From positions 1 to 33,399 of the forward strand of contig JAAYJM010000188.1 of assembly GCA_012522895.1 (NCBI GenBank): a stretch of DNA of 33,399 nucleotides, given 5' to 3'. The stretch comes from Ignavibacteria bacterium (GTDB lineage Bacteria; Bacteroidota; Ignavibacteria; Kapaibacteriales; UBA2268). The position numbers and the translations under genes are program-made. Position 1 is the stretch's first letter. Each line of letters opens with the position of its first letter. The notes under the pieces were generated by a model, which made no database searches, had not been told where the DNA came from, and saw nothing but the letters and a program-made list of their open reading frames with translations. Positions 17,493-27,343 of the stretch are shown piece by piece.

Positions 17493-18587
17493 TTGAAAAA
17501 AATATTTATTATAGCAGGTGAGCGCTCTGGCGATATGCATGCGGCTTTTCTTATGGATAAAATCCTTGAAAGGGAGCCAGATACAATGTTTTATGGGATT
17601 GGTGGAAAAGAGATGGAAAAAAGGAGACTTAAATCCCTTGTTCCACTTGAAGATTTTTCTGTAGTCGGTTTTTTTGAAGTTGCTAAAAAAATTTCTTTTT
17701 TCCAAAAAGTATTAAAGCAATGTAAAAATTTACTTGATAGTGAAAAATTTGATGTTTTTATCCCAGTTGATTTTCCCGGGTTCAATATAAGATTAGCAAA
17801 ATATGCAAAGTCCAAAGCTATACCTGTTGCATATTACATTGCTCCACAGCTTTGGGCTTGGGGGCAAAATAGGGCAAAAGAGCTTTCTCAATCTATAGAC
17901 AAGCTGCTTGTTGTTTTTCCATTTGAAGTAGATTTCTTTAAAAAATATGGTATTGATTGTGAATTTGTGGGGCATCCTCTTCTTGAAAGAATAAAGAGCA
18001 TAAAAACGCAAGAAAGACAAAAAAAGATTGCGATTTTGCCCGGCAGTCGAAAACAAGAACTTCTAGCCCATTTGCCTTTGCTTGAAGGAATAGACAGAGA
18101 AATAAAAAGACAACTGCCAGAGTATCGCATAGCACTTGCAAAATCGCCATTGATTAATCAAGATTATTTTGCTAAAATCTCGAAACGCTTTCCAGATTGG
18201 GAATTTGCGGAGGATTCAAACAAGTTAATGCAGGAAAGTAGTTTTGGCATAATTAAAACAGGCACTTCTAATCTCGAAGCTGCGCTTTGCGGCTTGCCTT
18301 TTCTTATGTTTTACAAAACTTCTTTTATTTCCTACTTATTAGGGAAAAAATTAATAAATTTAGATTACATTTCTATTGTAAATATTTTATCAGGGAAAAA
18401 AGTTGTAAGTGAATACATTCAAAAAGACATAAATCCAAAAAAAATTGCAAGCGAGCTGCTTGAATTGGTGAATAATCAAGAAAAGCGTGCTGAGATGCAA
18501 AAGGATTTTTTAAAAATAAGGGATATGCTTGGCGAAAGAAATGCTTCTCAAACTGCAGCAGAAATAATTCTAAATTTTATAAATTAA
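17493..18587 (+). CDS. lpxB: Lipid-A-disaccharide synthase (TTG start)
   Basis: AGERSGDMHAAFLM, YYIAPQLWAWG, FVGHPLLE, ILPGSRKQEL, KTGTSNLEAAL. Confidence 0.93.
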   Translation: MKKIFIIAGERSGDMHAAFLMDKILEREPDTMFYGIGGKEMEKRRLKSLVPLEDFSVVGFFEVAKKISFFQKVLKQCKNLLDSEKFDVFIPVDFPGFNIRLAKYAKSKAIPVAYYIAPQLWAWGQNRAKELSQSIDKLLVVFPFEVDFFKKYGIDCEFVGHPLLERIKSIKTQERQKKIAILPGSRKQELLAHLPLLEGIDREIKRQLPEYRIALAKSPLINQDYFAKISKRFPDWEFAEDSNKLMQESSFGIIKTGTSNLEAALCGLPFLMFYKTSFISYLLGKKLINLDYISIVNILSGKKVVSEYIQKDINPKKIASELLELVNNQEKRAEMQKDFLKIRDMLGERNASQTAAEIILNFIN

Positions 18588-18851
18588 AGTAAAATTCATA
18601 ATTGTTAGCAAACAGATTGCTTTTAGCGCTTAATCATATTTTTTGATAATTCTGAAAAAACAAATAATGCAAATTTCTGTTTTCACTGCCTCCCTTTGCT
18701 ATTTTCTTTTACTTGAAAAATCCACAATTAATAACTATATTTGCTTTAATGGAAGAAACTGTTGGAAAACATTAGTCAAGGATATTCGTTAAAAAAGCGA
18801 CAATAAAAATAATGCAAAACTTTTTGCTAATACAAAAAAAAGGAGAAAATT

Positions 18852-18998
18852 ATGTTTGAAGAAAAATCAATATATATTGTGCTAATCATCGTCTTAATAA
18901 CTTGGCTTGGAATAGCTTTCTCATTATTTGGTATTGATAGTAAGCTCAGAAGAATCGAAAAGAGAATTATCGAAACAAATGAAGATGCAAACAGATGA
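18852..18998 (+). CDS. ccmD: CcmD-like small membrane protein
   Basis: MFEEKSIYIVLIIVLITWLGIAFSLFGIDSKLRRIEKRIIETNEDANR; ATGA overlap with ccmE. Confidence 0.7.
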   Translation: MFEEKSIYIVLIIVLITWLGIAFSLFGIDSKLRRIEKRIIETNEDANR

Positions 18999-19369
18999 AA
19001 AAATCATATATAGCTGCCATTTTAATTGGGGCGATTTCTATAATTGCTGCCCTTACGCTGTTTAATTCCTATTCAATAGAATATTCCGACATAGCAACGG
19101 CAAAAAAGACGGGCAAAAAATTGCAGATACTCGCTTCGCTTGACTCAATGCGCGAGCCGAGCTATGACGCAAACGCAAACATTTTTACTTTCCTTATGCA
19201 GGACGAAAAAACTGAAAGGGCGCAGGTGATATATAAAGGCTCTCCTCCCAACAATTTCAAATTAGCAAAATACTTCGTAGTTAAAGGAGAATACCGCGAC
19301 ACAGCTTTTTATGCAAGCGAAATCTACACCAAATGCCCCTCAAAATACGAAGCAGAAGGGCTGGAGTGA
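18995..19369 (+). CDS. ccmE: Cytochrome c maturation protein CcmE-like
   Basis: N-terminal TM; Y..GSPPNNFKLAKYFVVKGEY...A..IYTKCPSKYE; follows ccmD-like ORF. Confidence 0.85.
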   Translation: MKKSYIAAILIGAISIIAALTLFNSYSIEYSDIATAKKTGKKLQILASLDSMREPSYDANANIFTFLMQDEKTERAQVIYKGSPPNNFKLAKYFVVKGEYRDTAFYASEIYTKCPSKYEAEGLE

Positions 19370-19407
19370 GAGGAATAATTTTTAAACTAAACAACTTATT
19401 TAATTAA

Positions 19408-20487
19408 ATGCTATTTGCAGACAATACATATTTCTATTATAAATTCCCAGAGCCACAGTATCTTGGTGCGAAATACATCTGGTTGCCGTGGATAAATAGG
19501 TTTATCCCTAAAAATATTCGAACTGCTTTTGATGGTTTTGCTGGCTCACAATCAGTTGCTTATTTATTCAAGCAAAATGGTTTTAAAACAATAACAAATG
19601 ATTTTCTTAATTTTAATCATCAAATTGGTCTATCTTTAATAGAAAACAATAATTTTACTCTATCTAAAGAAGAATTAGAATTTATTTTTTCAAATGAAAA
19701 TATTAATAAAAATAACAGTTCATTATTTAAAAACGTATTTTCTAATGTCTTTTTTGATGAAGAACAAGCAATTTTTTTAGATAAAGTAAGAGCTAATATT
19801 GATTTGCTTGATAATCAATATAAAAAAGCACTTGCTTTTACTTTAGTAAACAGGAGCTTAACAAGAAAAGTAACAATGGGACATTTCGCACATAACCAAG
19901 CAATAAATTACGCAAACAACCCAGAAAGGATTAAACGAAATCCTAATTTGGCAAGGCATGTAAAAGATATAATCTCAGATATATTTGTTTTATATAACAA
20001 TGCGATTTTTAATAATGAACAAGATAATAAGAGTTATAATGAGAATGTTTTAGAACTTCTCCCAAAATTAGACAATATAGATTTGGCTTACTACGATCCG
20101 CCATATTGCGATAGTCATGCTGATTATCAGAGCTTTTATCACTTATTAGAAACTTTTGTAGAATATTGGTCTGACAAAGAATTTATTAATACCACAAGAA
20201 GATACGAGCCTAAAAGATATAGCGGCTTTGATAAAAAACAATTAATAATTGATTCCTTAAATCAGCTATTCGCGCTATCAAAAGACATTCCGAACTGGCT
20301 AATTAGCTGGAATAATAGGAGCTATCCAAAAGTTAAAGAATTAGAAAAAATTTTAAAGCAGTATAAAGATGTTAGTATTGAAACACAGACTTATTTAAAT
20401 GGACGAGGTGGAAAAGGAAGCGTAGCAGGAAGCAGAGAGGTTCTGTTTGTTTGCAAAAACAAATTATCAATAAATATTGGTTTGTGA
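19408..20487 (+). CDS. D12-class N6-adenine DNA methyltransferase
   Basis: PQYLGAKYIWLPWI, FDGFAGSQSVAYLFK, DLAYYDPPYCDSHADY. Confidence 0.88.
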   Translation: MLFADNTYFYYKFPEPQYLGAKYIWLPWINRFIPKNIRTAFDGFAGSQSVAYLFKQNGFKTITNDFLNFNHQIGLSLIENNNFTLSKEELEFIFSNENINKNNSSLFKNVFSNVFFDEEQAIFLDKVRANIDLLDNQYKKALAFTLVNRSLTRKVTMGHFAHNQAINYANNPERIKRNPNLARHVKDIISDIFVLYNNAIFNNEQDNKSYNENVLELLPKLDNIDLAYYDPPYCDSHADYQSFYHLLETFVEYWSDKEFINTTRRYEPKRYSGFDKKQLIIDSLNQLFALSKDIPNWLISWNNRSYPKVKELEKILKQYKDVSIETQTYLNGRGGKGSVAGSREVLFVCKNKLSINIGL

Positions 20488-20488
20488 A

Positions 20489-21607
20489 ATGACAAAAGAA
20501 ATAAAGGATTTCGATTATTGGAAAAACGCATATAATTCTGATAAGTTAGATGAATTTAATTTTAATTCATCTGCTTTGCTATGGCTGAAAATTAAGTCTA
20601 TAACCAGAAAAGAACTTTTAAGTGATTTCATTCAATCAAATTCATTGATTATAAAAAGCAAATTATTAAATGACAGATTTAAAGAGATTTATTCTGTTTT
20701 TATTAAAGATTTAGAAAAATCGCATTTAATTTTAGATAAATTTATTAATGATAAAAATCAAGAAAATTTACATAATGTTGACAAAGAGGCAATAGTATCT
20801 GAGTTGTTTAAACTTCGTTCCTTTGAATGGGGCGGGGATTATAAAAACGCTCTTGATAAATATTTAGTAGATAAGTATGTAAAAGCATTTCAAAAATATG
20901 ACGAATTGATTTCCAAATTTGAAACTGAAATAAATAGAGCTGTTATTGGATATATATTGTGTAGCTGGTATAATCATTGGTCAAGTATTCTTATTGAATA
21001 TATTTTTAAAACTCATCCTTTTGTTCTCCCAACCGTTGGAAAAATTAAGAAAGTAGATTTTTTTATCAATAATATTCCTTTCGATTTAAAAGTTACTTAC
21101 TTACCTTCAAATTTTATTGAAAAAAGAAGAAAATCAAAAGGTTTAAAACCGGAATTGACTGAGTTAAAACAAAAAGCCAAACAGGCAAATATTACTTACT
21201 CGAACCACAAGCGGCAAGATGATATTTATTATGAAATAGTTGAAAAAATGAAGAATAAAAATGATGATTTTTGTAAAAATTCCCTAAAAGAATTAAAAGA
21301 CACCCGTATTTCTATTTTAAATGAAACATTAGCTAATCCCAAATTATTAGTTCAGAACCTTTACGAAGAACAAGGTGAAATGAGATTCGATTCATCAAAC
21401 AGATTATTTCTTGTTCTTATTGACTCAGATGATTTTGATAATTCTTGGAAATTAAAAAGAAATCTAAATTTATTAACTCCATCAATTATGAAATACCTTG
21501 ATGAATTCCCTGAAAAAAATATTGATGATTTGAAAGTTAGTTTTAAATACAAAAATAAAAGTAATGTATTTAATGCTTTAGCTGATATTATTTTTGTTGT
21601 AAAGTAG
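20489..21607 (+). CDS. Putative type II restriction endonuclease
   Basis: Lies between two MTases; FFINNIPFDLKVTYLPSNF resembles a PD-(D/E)xK core; ATG at 20489. Confidence 0.6.
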   Translation: MTKEIKDFDYWKNAYNSDKLDEFNFNSSALLWLKIKSITRKELLSDFIQSNSLIIKSKLLNDRFKEIYSVFIKDLEKSHLILDKFINDKNQENLHNVDKEAIVSELFKLRSFEWGGDYKNALDKYLVDKYVKAFQKYDELISKFETEINRAVIGYILCSWYNHWSSILIEYIFKTHPFVLPTVGKIKKVDFFINNIPFDLKVTYLPSNFIEKRRKSKGLKPELTELKQKAKQANITYSNHKRQDDIYYEIVEKMKNKNDDFCKNSLKELKDTRISILNETLANPKLLVQNLYEEQGEMRFDSSNRLFLVLIDSDDFDNSWKLKRNLNLLTPSIMKYLDEFPEKNIDDLKVSFKYKNKSNVFNALADIIFVVK

Positions 21608-21612
21608 CTTAT

Positions 21613-22860
21613 ATGTCAAATTTTATTAAATACATAGAAAACTTTAATTTACAAGATAATTCCTTGTTTTTTGATAATGATAAATATTCTACACGTATTG
21701 AGAATTTTAAATATAATGGTTTTTCTATTCCAAAATATATAAATGAGTTTTGGACTTCAAAGCAAAGACAGGCAAATTCACTTCACGAAGTTTCTTACCG
21801 TGCCTGCTTTAAACCACAATTACCCCGTTTTTTCATTGAAGGATTAACAGAAGAAAAAGACACTGTCTACGATCCTTTTTCTGGAAGAGGAACCTCGGCT
21901 TTAGAAGCATCACTGCTAAACAGGAAAGCTATTGCAAATGACATCAACCCATTGAGTTTAATTCTTTTAAAGCCGCGGCTTAATCCCCCAACAATTTCTG
22001 AAATCAATAAAAGATTAAATGAAATAATTTTTTCTTATAATTTAACAAGTGATATTGATCTTTCAATGTTTTATGATGAAAATACTTTGTCTGAATTAGT
22101 TTCTTTAAAAAATTATTTAATAGAAAAAAAAGATAATAACACTGAAGATGAAGTGGATGATTGGATTAGGATGGTAGCTACTAACCGCTTAACAGGTCAT
22201 TCCAAAGGCTTTTTCTCTGTTTTTACCCTCCCACCTAATCAAGCAGTTTCGCAAAAAAGCCAAATTAGAATTAATGAAAAAAGACAGCAAACTCCGGATT
22301 ATAGAAATATAAAAAAGCTTATTCTTGGTAAATCAAAGCAATTACTAAGTGGAATTAATACAAATACAAGAAAAATGCTGTCAGAAAATTATAATTCCTC
22401 TTTGCTATTAAATTTAGATGCGAGGGATACTCCACAAATAAAAGACAACTCAATTTCACTCACAGTAACTTCGCCCCCTTTCTTAGATCTTGTTCAATAT
22501 GCTAATGATAATTGGTTGCGACTTTGGTTTAACAATTTAAATGCTGATGAGATTGCAAGAAATATTGTTATGGCGAAAACAGAAGAGCAATGGCACAATT
22601 TTATTTTTGATGTTTTTAAAGAACTTTTTCGCATAACGAAACCTAATGCTTATATTGCTTTTGAAGTTGGAGATCTGAAAAACGGAAAGGTAAAATTAGA
22701 TGAAATTGTTGTTAGTATTGGAATTGAAGTTGGGTTAAAATGTCTCGGAATTATCATTAATGAACAAGTTTTTACAAAAACATCAAACATTTGGGGCGTA
22801 AAAAATAATCACAAAGGCACAAATACAAATAGAATTGTTATATTTCAAAAAGGAAGCTAA
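21613..22860 (+). CDS. DNA methyltransferase (N4-cytosine/N6-adenine type)
   Basis: VYDPFSGRGTSALEASLLNRKAIANDINPLS and LTVTSPPFLDLVQY. Confidence 0.88.
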   Translation: MSNFIKYIENFNLQDNSLFFDNDKYSTRIENFKYNGFSIPKYINEFWTSKQRQANSLHEVSYRACFKPQLPRFFIEGLTEEKDTVYDPFSGRGTSALEASLLNRKAIANDINPLSLILLKPRLNPPTISEINKRLNEIIFSYNLTSDIDLSMFYDENTLSELVSLKNYLIEKKDNNTEDEVDDWIRMVATNRLTGHSKGFFSVFTLPPNQAVSQKSQIRINEKRQQTPDYRNIKKLILGKSKQLLSGINTNTRKMLSENYNSSLLLNLDARDTPQIKDNSISLTVTSPPFLDLVQYANDNWLRLWFNNLNADEIARNIVMAKTEEQWHNFIFDVFKELFRITKPNAYIAFEVGDLKNGKVKLDEIVVSIGIEVGLKCLGIIINEQVFTKTSNIWGVKNNHKGTNTNRIVIFQKGS

Positions 22861-22861
22861 A

Positions 22862-23098
22862 ATGAAAAAAAGTGCTTTAGAAGAAAAATTGAATAATTAT
22901 GAGAATATTGTAAGGTCCATTATTGAAACTTTCAATAATATTGATTTTCATATTACCGTAGAAACAACTATTCATAAAAATATTCACAAATTCGATCCAA
23001 AGAACAAACTTGATAATGATTTGCTTAATGACTTAAAATTAATTATCAATGATTTTGCTAAAACATATTCAAACGAAGGAATTACATTATATTTGTAG
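22862..23098 (+). CDS. Small hypothetical protein in the RM island
   Basis: ORF abutting the upstream MTase stop; ATG at 22862. Confidence 0.5.
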   Translation: MKKSALEEKLNNYENIVRSIIETFNNIDFHITVETTIHKNIHKFDPKNKLDNDLLNDLKLIINDFAKTYSNEGITLYL

Positions 23099-23130
23099 CA
23101 AAGCTTATGAAATTAGGAAATTTTGAAATA
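23081..23130 (+). repeat. Left copy of ~50 bp direct repeat around the second RM system
   Basis: ATTACATTATATTTGTAGCAAAGCTTATGAAATTAGGAAATTTTGAAATA; 47/50 by hand against 24779-24828. Confidence 0.9.
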
Positions 23131-23901
23131 AATAATATCTATAACATAGATTGTCTTGTTGGTATGAAAGAGCTACCGAATGATTGTATTGATTTGGTGG
23201 TTACTTCACCTCCTTATGACGATTTGCGTAACTATAACGGCTACCATTTTGATTTTGACAACATTGCAAAGGAATTATTTAGAGTAATCAAAAAAGGTGG
23301 AGTTGTTGTATGGGTGGTTGGCGATAAAATTAAAAACGGTGACCGCACTTTGACAAGCTTTAAACAATGTCTTTATTTTCAAGAAGTTGGGTTTAATGTG
23401 CATGATGTAATGATTTATCAAAAGAAAAACACACCGTTTATGCGTTCAAATGCTTACACAAATTGCTATGAATTTATGTTTGTTTTTTCAAAAGAAAAGG
23501 TTAATACTTTTAATCCATTAAAAACTAAAACAGCCCGGCACGGTTTCGAAAAGTTAGTTACAAACAAAAAAGCAGATGGAGTTAATAAAAAAGTCATTGC
23601 AGAATTGAAAAAAGAAAAAACTATGACTAATATTTGGAATTATGCCGTTGGTCTGGGCGGCTCCACAAACGATAAAATAGCATTCCAGCATACTGCAATT
23701 TTCCCAGAAAAATTAGCACAGGACCATATATTATCCTGGTCTAATGAAGGCGATTTGGTTTTTGACCCGATGAGCGGTTCTGGAACAACCTGTAAAATGG
23801 CTAAACTGAATAATCGAAATTATCTCGGAATGGAAATATCGAAAGAGTATGTTGATTTATCTATTAAAAGATTAGAATTGCTGCAACATCAGCTTCTTTG
23901 A
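23107..23901 (+). CDS. Beta-class DNA methyltransferase
   Basis: VVTSPPYDDLRNY first, then FDPMSGSGTTCKMAKLNNRNYLGMEIS. Confidence 0.9.
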   Translation: MKLGNFEINNIYNIDCLVGMKELPNDCIDLVVTSPPYDDLRNYNGYHFDFDNIAKELFRVIKKGGVVVWVVGDKIKNGDRTLTSFKQCLYFQEVGFNVHDVMIYQKKNTPFMRSNAYTNCYEFMFVFSKEKVNTFNPLKTKTARHGFEKLVTNKKADGVNKKVIAELKKEKTMTNIWNYAVGLGGSTNDKIAFQHTAIFPEKLAQDHILSWSNEGDLVFDPMSGSGTTCKMAKLNNRNYLGMEISKEYVDLSIKRLELLQHQLL

Positions 23902-24461
23902 TATTTTTTCAAATATTTTATTGCTTCTTCAAGAAATTCAATATTGTCTTTAAATCGCCCGAGACCAGTATTGCAGCTATCACAAATCCAAGTTCTTGCA
24001 TCTCCAGTAGCATGGTCGTGGTCAATCACCAGATTAGCCGTAACGCCGGGTATTGAAGCTTTTTTGCATATTGGACAAATAAAAAATATTTCTGGTTTTT
24101 CAGCATTCATTCTTTTCTTTTCAGAATTTTTTAATGCCCTGCCATCAATTGATTTTCTGCATTCTTTGCAAGAAGGTCTTGTAGTTTTTCGTCCCAAAGC
24201 ATCTGTTTGATTAATATCGAAATCTTTATAATCTTCTTTGAGAATATGACAAACATTGCATATTTTATATTTGTGCGATTTGCCAGTTTTTGTTATTTCA
24301 AGAAATTTTATTTTTGACAATTCAATTTCAATTTCACTCATTTTTCCAATGAAAAAAACTTTTGCCTTAGTTTTCTTGATTTCCTTGACAAATCCGACAG
24401 AATTAACTGCTAAATCATTATGCTTTTCAATCAAAACTACAAAATCGTTTACTTTAATCAT
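23889..24461 (-). CDS. HNH (endonuclease VII-like) endonuclease, likely restriction enzyme
   Basis: Cys-rich CxxC pairs and NLVIDHDHATGDARTWICDSCNTGLGRFKDN. Confidence 0.85.
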   Translation of the reverse strand: MIKVNDFVVLIEKHNDLAVNSVGFVKEIKKTKAKVFFIGKMSEIEIELSKIKFLEITKTGKSHKYKICNVCHILKEDYKDFDINQTDALGRKTTRPSCKECRKSIDGRALKNSEKKRMNAEKPEIFFICPICKKASIPGVTANLVIDHDHATGDARTWICDSCNTGLGRFKDNIEFLEEAIKYLKKYQRS

Positions 24462-24687
24462 TCTTGAATAAATCTGAGTTAAAAAAATCTGACACCGTCA
24501 TCCCAAAAGCATTAGCTATTTTTTCAATATTGGCAATAGATACATTTCTTCGTCCCTGTTCAATGCTTGCAATATAGGTTCTATCAAGTTCACATTCATA
24601 AGCAAACTTTTCCTGACTAAGTCCTTTTACCTGACGCAATTCTCGTAGTCTTTTACCAATTTTTTCTTTGATATTCATAAAAAACAA
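24454..24687 (-). CDS. XRE-family regulator, probable RM controller (C) protein
   Basis: IGKRLRELRQVKGLSQEKFAYECELDRTYIASIEQGRRNVSIANIEKIANAFGMTVSDFF; overlaps the HNH gene start. Confidence 0.88.
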   Translation of the reverse strand: MFFMNIKEKIGKRLRELRQVKGLSQEKFAYECELDRTYIASIEQGRRNVSIANIEKIANAFGMTVSDFFNSDLFKND

Positions 24688-24778
24688 AAATACTGCTTAG
24701 TAGTTTATCAAGCAACGGACTTTAAGTATAGTTTTGTTTTAATGCAGAAAAATAATAAAAACCTAATTAAAACGTATA

Positions 24779-24828
24779 ATTACATTATATTTGCAGCAAA
24801 ACTTATGAAATTAAGAAATTTTGAAATA
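24779..24828 (+). repeat. Right copy of ~50 bp direct repeat
   Basis: ATTACATTATATTTGCAGCAAAACTTATGAAATTAAGAAATTTTGAAATA. Confidence 0.9.
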
Positions 24829-25042
24829 TTTCAAGTAGTTAAGGCAGTGATAACAACGAACTGTTCGATATTAGTAAAGGATTTTTTCGGATAAAGTAAT
24901 CTTTTAATTACCGGCTACTGCTTAATTGATTTGTTTGATGTAAAAGTAACGATGAAACCAGAATTTAATACTAACAATTTAGAACTATACAAACAGGAAC
25001 ATATAATTTACGAACAAAGCTTCAACTAAACCCAAAAAAATT

Positions 25043-27292
25043 ATGATTGGAAAATTCCTTGTTTTTATTTCATTTGCATTAGCTTGCGGCTCAGCATATT
25101 TTTTCTTTTCTGCAAATAATAACGAGAAAAGAATCAAAAATGCGCGATTTTTGTTTTATCTTGCCTCCTTTGGGATTTTGCTCAGTTCTGCCCTACTTTT
25201 AGTTAATATATTAAATCACAATTTCCAATACACATATATTTACAGCTATTCTTCAAAAGACTTGCCTTTTTCTTTGCTACTTTCTTCTTTTTGGGCTGGG
25301 CAGGAAGGCTCTTTTCTTCTTTGGGCACTTTTTACGGCAATCGTTGGAATTATTTTCATTAAAAGCATTAAAGGGAAATCCTTAGAACCACTTGCAATGG
25401 GTGTTTATTCGCTGGTTTTCGCTTTTATGATTGTGATTCTTATTGCGAAAAGTCCTTTCGATTATGTTTGGGAGAGCTTTGCGGGTAACAATGTGCAATT
25501 TGGCTATACTCCCGAGGACGGCAGGGGATTGAACCCAATTTTAGAAAATATATGGATTATTATTCATCCCCCTATCCTTTTTATTGGTTACGCTCTGCTT
25601 GCCGTTCCATATTCCATTGCCTTTGCCTCGCTATTTAAAAATGCTTATGAAGAATGGAACGACTTGGCACTGCCTTGGACTAACGCTTCAGCAGCTGTGC
25701 TTGGACTGGGAATTATGCTCGGCGGTTTTTGGGCTTATGAAACGCTTGGCTGGGGCGGTTTTTGGGGCTGGGATCCCGTAGAAAATTCTTCCCTCGTTCC
25801 TTGGATGCTTGTCCTTGCACTCGCTCATACGCAGCTTGTTCAAAAAAAATCGGGTGGAATGAGAAAAACTAATTATATTTTAGCCATTCTCACATTCGTT
25901 TTTGTAATATATTCTACTTTTCTCACAAGAAGTGGAATTTTAAGCGATGTGTCGGTTCATTCTTTTATCGACCCCGGCAAGGTAGTTTATTCAATACTTT
26001 TTGCCTTTCTGTTGCTTTTCTTTCTTGCAGGCATAACTATATTTTTCATTAGATTTAAAAATATTCCGAAAGCTGAAAGCACTTATAAACTTAGTAGCCG
26101 TCCCTTTCTCATTGTTTTTGGAACGATTATCATTTTAATTTCTACATTCATTATTGCTTATGGAACGAGTTTTCCAATTATAACCAGCTTAGTTGGGACT
26201 CTGCAATCAATGGAAATTTCTTTTTACGACAAAATGAACTTTCCATTCATTATTTTAATGATGATTTTAAATGGAGTATCGCTCTTTTTTGCTTGGAATG
26301 GAAATTTCAATAAAAAACAATTAAAGCAAGTAATTTTCCTTTCTGCGCTTTCAATCGTTTTGACTGCCTTTCTTATTTTTATTGCTCTTGACCAATGGGC
26401 ATACATAGTTTTGGCGTTCTCGGCTATTTTATCAATAACGCTGAATATTTTTATAATGTTCAAAAAAATAAGAAAAAAATCTTTTCGGATTGCTGCATAT
26501 CTTTCTCATATTGGTGTTGCTCTGCTTTTTCTCGGAGTGATTGGATCAGCTGGCTATTCAAGTTCTGAGCATTTAGTTTTGCGACCCAAAGAAAGCAGCG
26601 AGAAACTTGGCTATAAAATTACTTTTAAAGGAAAAACGCAGATTGAAAAAGGCAAAAAAGATAGAGAAAAATTTACATATAATCTTGAATTAGAAAAAAA
26701 AGGAAAGCGATTTGAACTGCATCCCATTGTGAGTTGGAGCAGCTATAATGATTGGCAGTTTCCATTTTTTGAGCCGAGCATAAGGACCTCGCTTTTCGAG
26801 GATATTTATATTTCTCCTAAATCTGTTTTAAACGACACTTCATTTCAAAGAGTTACTTTACTTGAAAATGAAACTGCAATTTGTCCGGCAGATTCCTCAC
26901 TTCAAATAAAATTAATCTCACTCGATACCTCAAAGATGGATATTATGCCAGATGAGTTTAGAAAAGTATTTGCCAGCATAGTCGAATTTCAGATGCCAAG
27001 CCAAGTAATCCGCGATACGCTTTATTCTGTTTTAAATTTAGAAAAAGATTCCTTTAGCCCAATATGGTATTCAGTTTTGGGAACAAGCCTTAAAATCGGT
27101 TTAGTTGAGTGTAACTTTGAAAATGGCAGTTTTCAAGCAACATTTAAGTTTGCAAGCGAGCTTTTCACTTTCGAGGTCGCAAAAAAACCATTTATCAATT
27201 TAGTATGGCTCGGCACAATAGCTGTTGTAACAGGCTTTTTCTTTGCGATGTCAAGTCATTTGAGCGGAAAAAGTAATAGGAAAAAAATATAA
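25043..27292 (+). CDS. ccmF: Cytochrome c heme lyase subunit CcmF-like
   Basis: WAGQEGSFLLWAL, WIIIHPPILFIGYALLAVPYS, WGGFWGWDPVENSSLVPWM, TFLTRSGILSDVSVHSF. Confidence 0.93.
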   Translation: MIGKFLVFISFALACGSAYFFFSANNNEKRIKNARFLFYLASFGILLSSALLLVNILNHNFQYTYIYSYSSKDLPFSLLLSSFWAGQEGSFLLWALFTAIVGIIFIKSIKGKSLEPLAMGVYSLVFAFMIVILIAKSPFDYVWESFAGNNVQFGYTPEDGRGLNPILENIWIIIHPPILFIGYALLAVPYSIAFASLFKNAYEEWNDLALPWTNASAAVLGLGIMLGGFWAYETLGWGGFWGWDPVENSSLVPWMLVLALAHTQLVQKKSGGMRKTNYILAILTFVFVIYSTFLTRSGILSDVSVHSFIDPGKVVYSILFAFLLLFFLAGITIFFIRFKNIPKAESTYKLSSRPFLIVFGTIIILISTFIIAYGTSFPIITSLVGTLQSMEISFYDKMNFPFIILMMILNGVSLFFAWNGNFNKKQLKQVIFLSALSIVLTAFLIFIALDQWAYIVLAFSAILSITLNIFIMFKKIRKKSFRIAAYLSHIGVALLFLGVIGSAGYSSSEHLVLRPKESSEKLGYKITFKGKTQIEKGKKDREKFTYNLELEKKGKRFELHPIVSWSSYNDWQFPFFEPSIRTSLFEDIYISPKSVLNDTSFQRVTLLENETAICPADSSLQIKLISLDTSKMDIMPDEFRKVFASIVEFQMPSQVIRDTLYSVLNLEKDSFSPIWYSVLGTSLKIGLVECNFENGSFQATFKFASELFTFEVAKKPFINLVWLGTIAVVTGFFFAMSSHLSGKSNRKKI

Positions 27293-27343
27293 TTTTAATC
27301 TAAACGTTTTATAAGCTATTTAATAATTAATAAAGGGGTTCAA

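Noticed and set aside
17591-18150. Several minus-strand ORFs
   Set aside because: Overlap lpxB on the coding strand and are not protein-like.
24829-25042. Possible small gene between RM island and ccmF (MKPEFNTNNLELYKQEHIIYEQSFN)
   Set aside because: Only 25 codons with no supporting feature; kept as intergenic.
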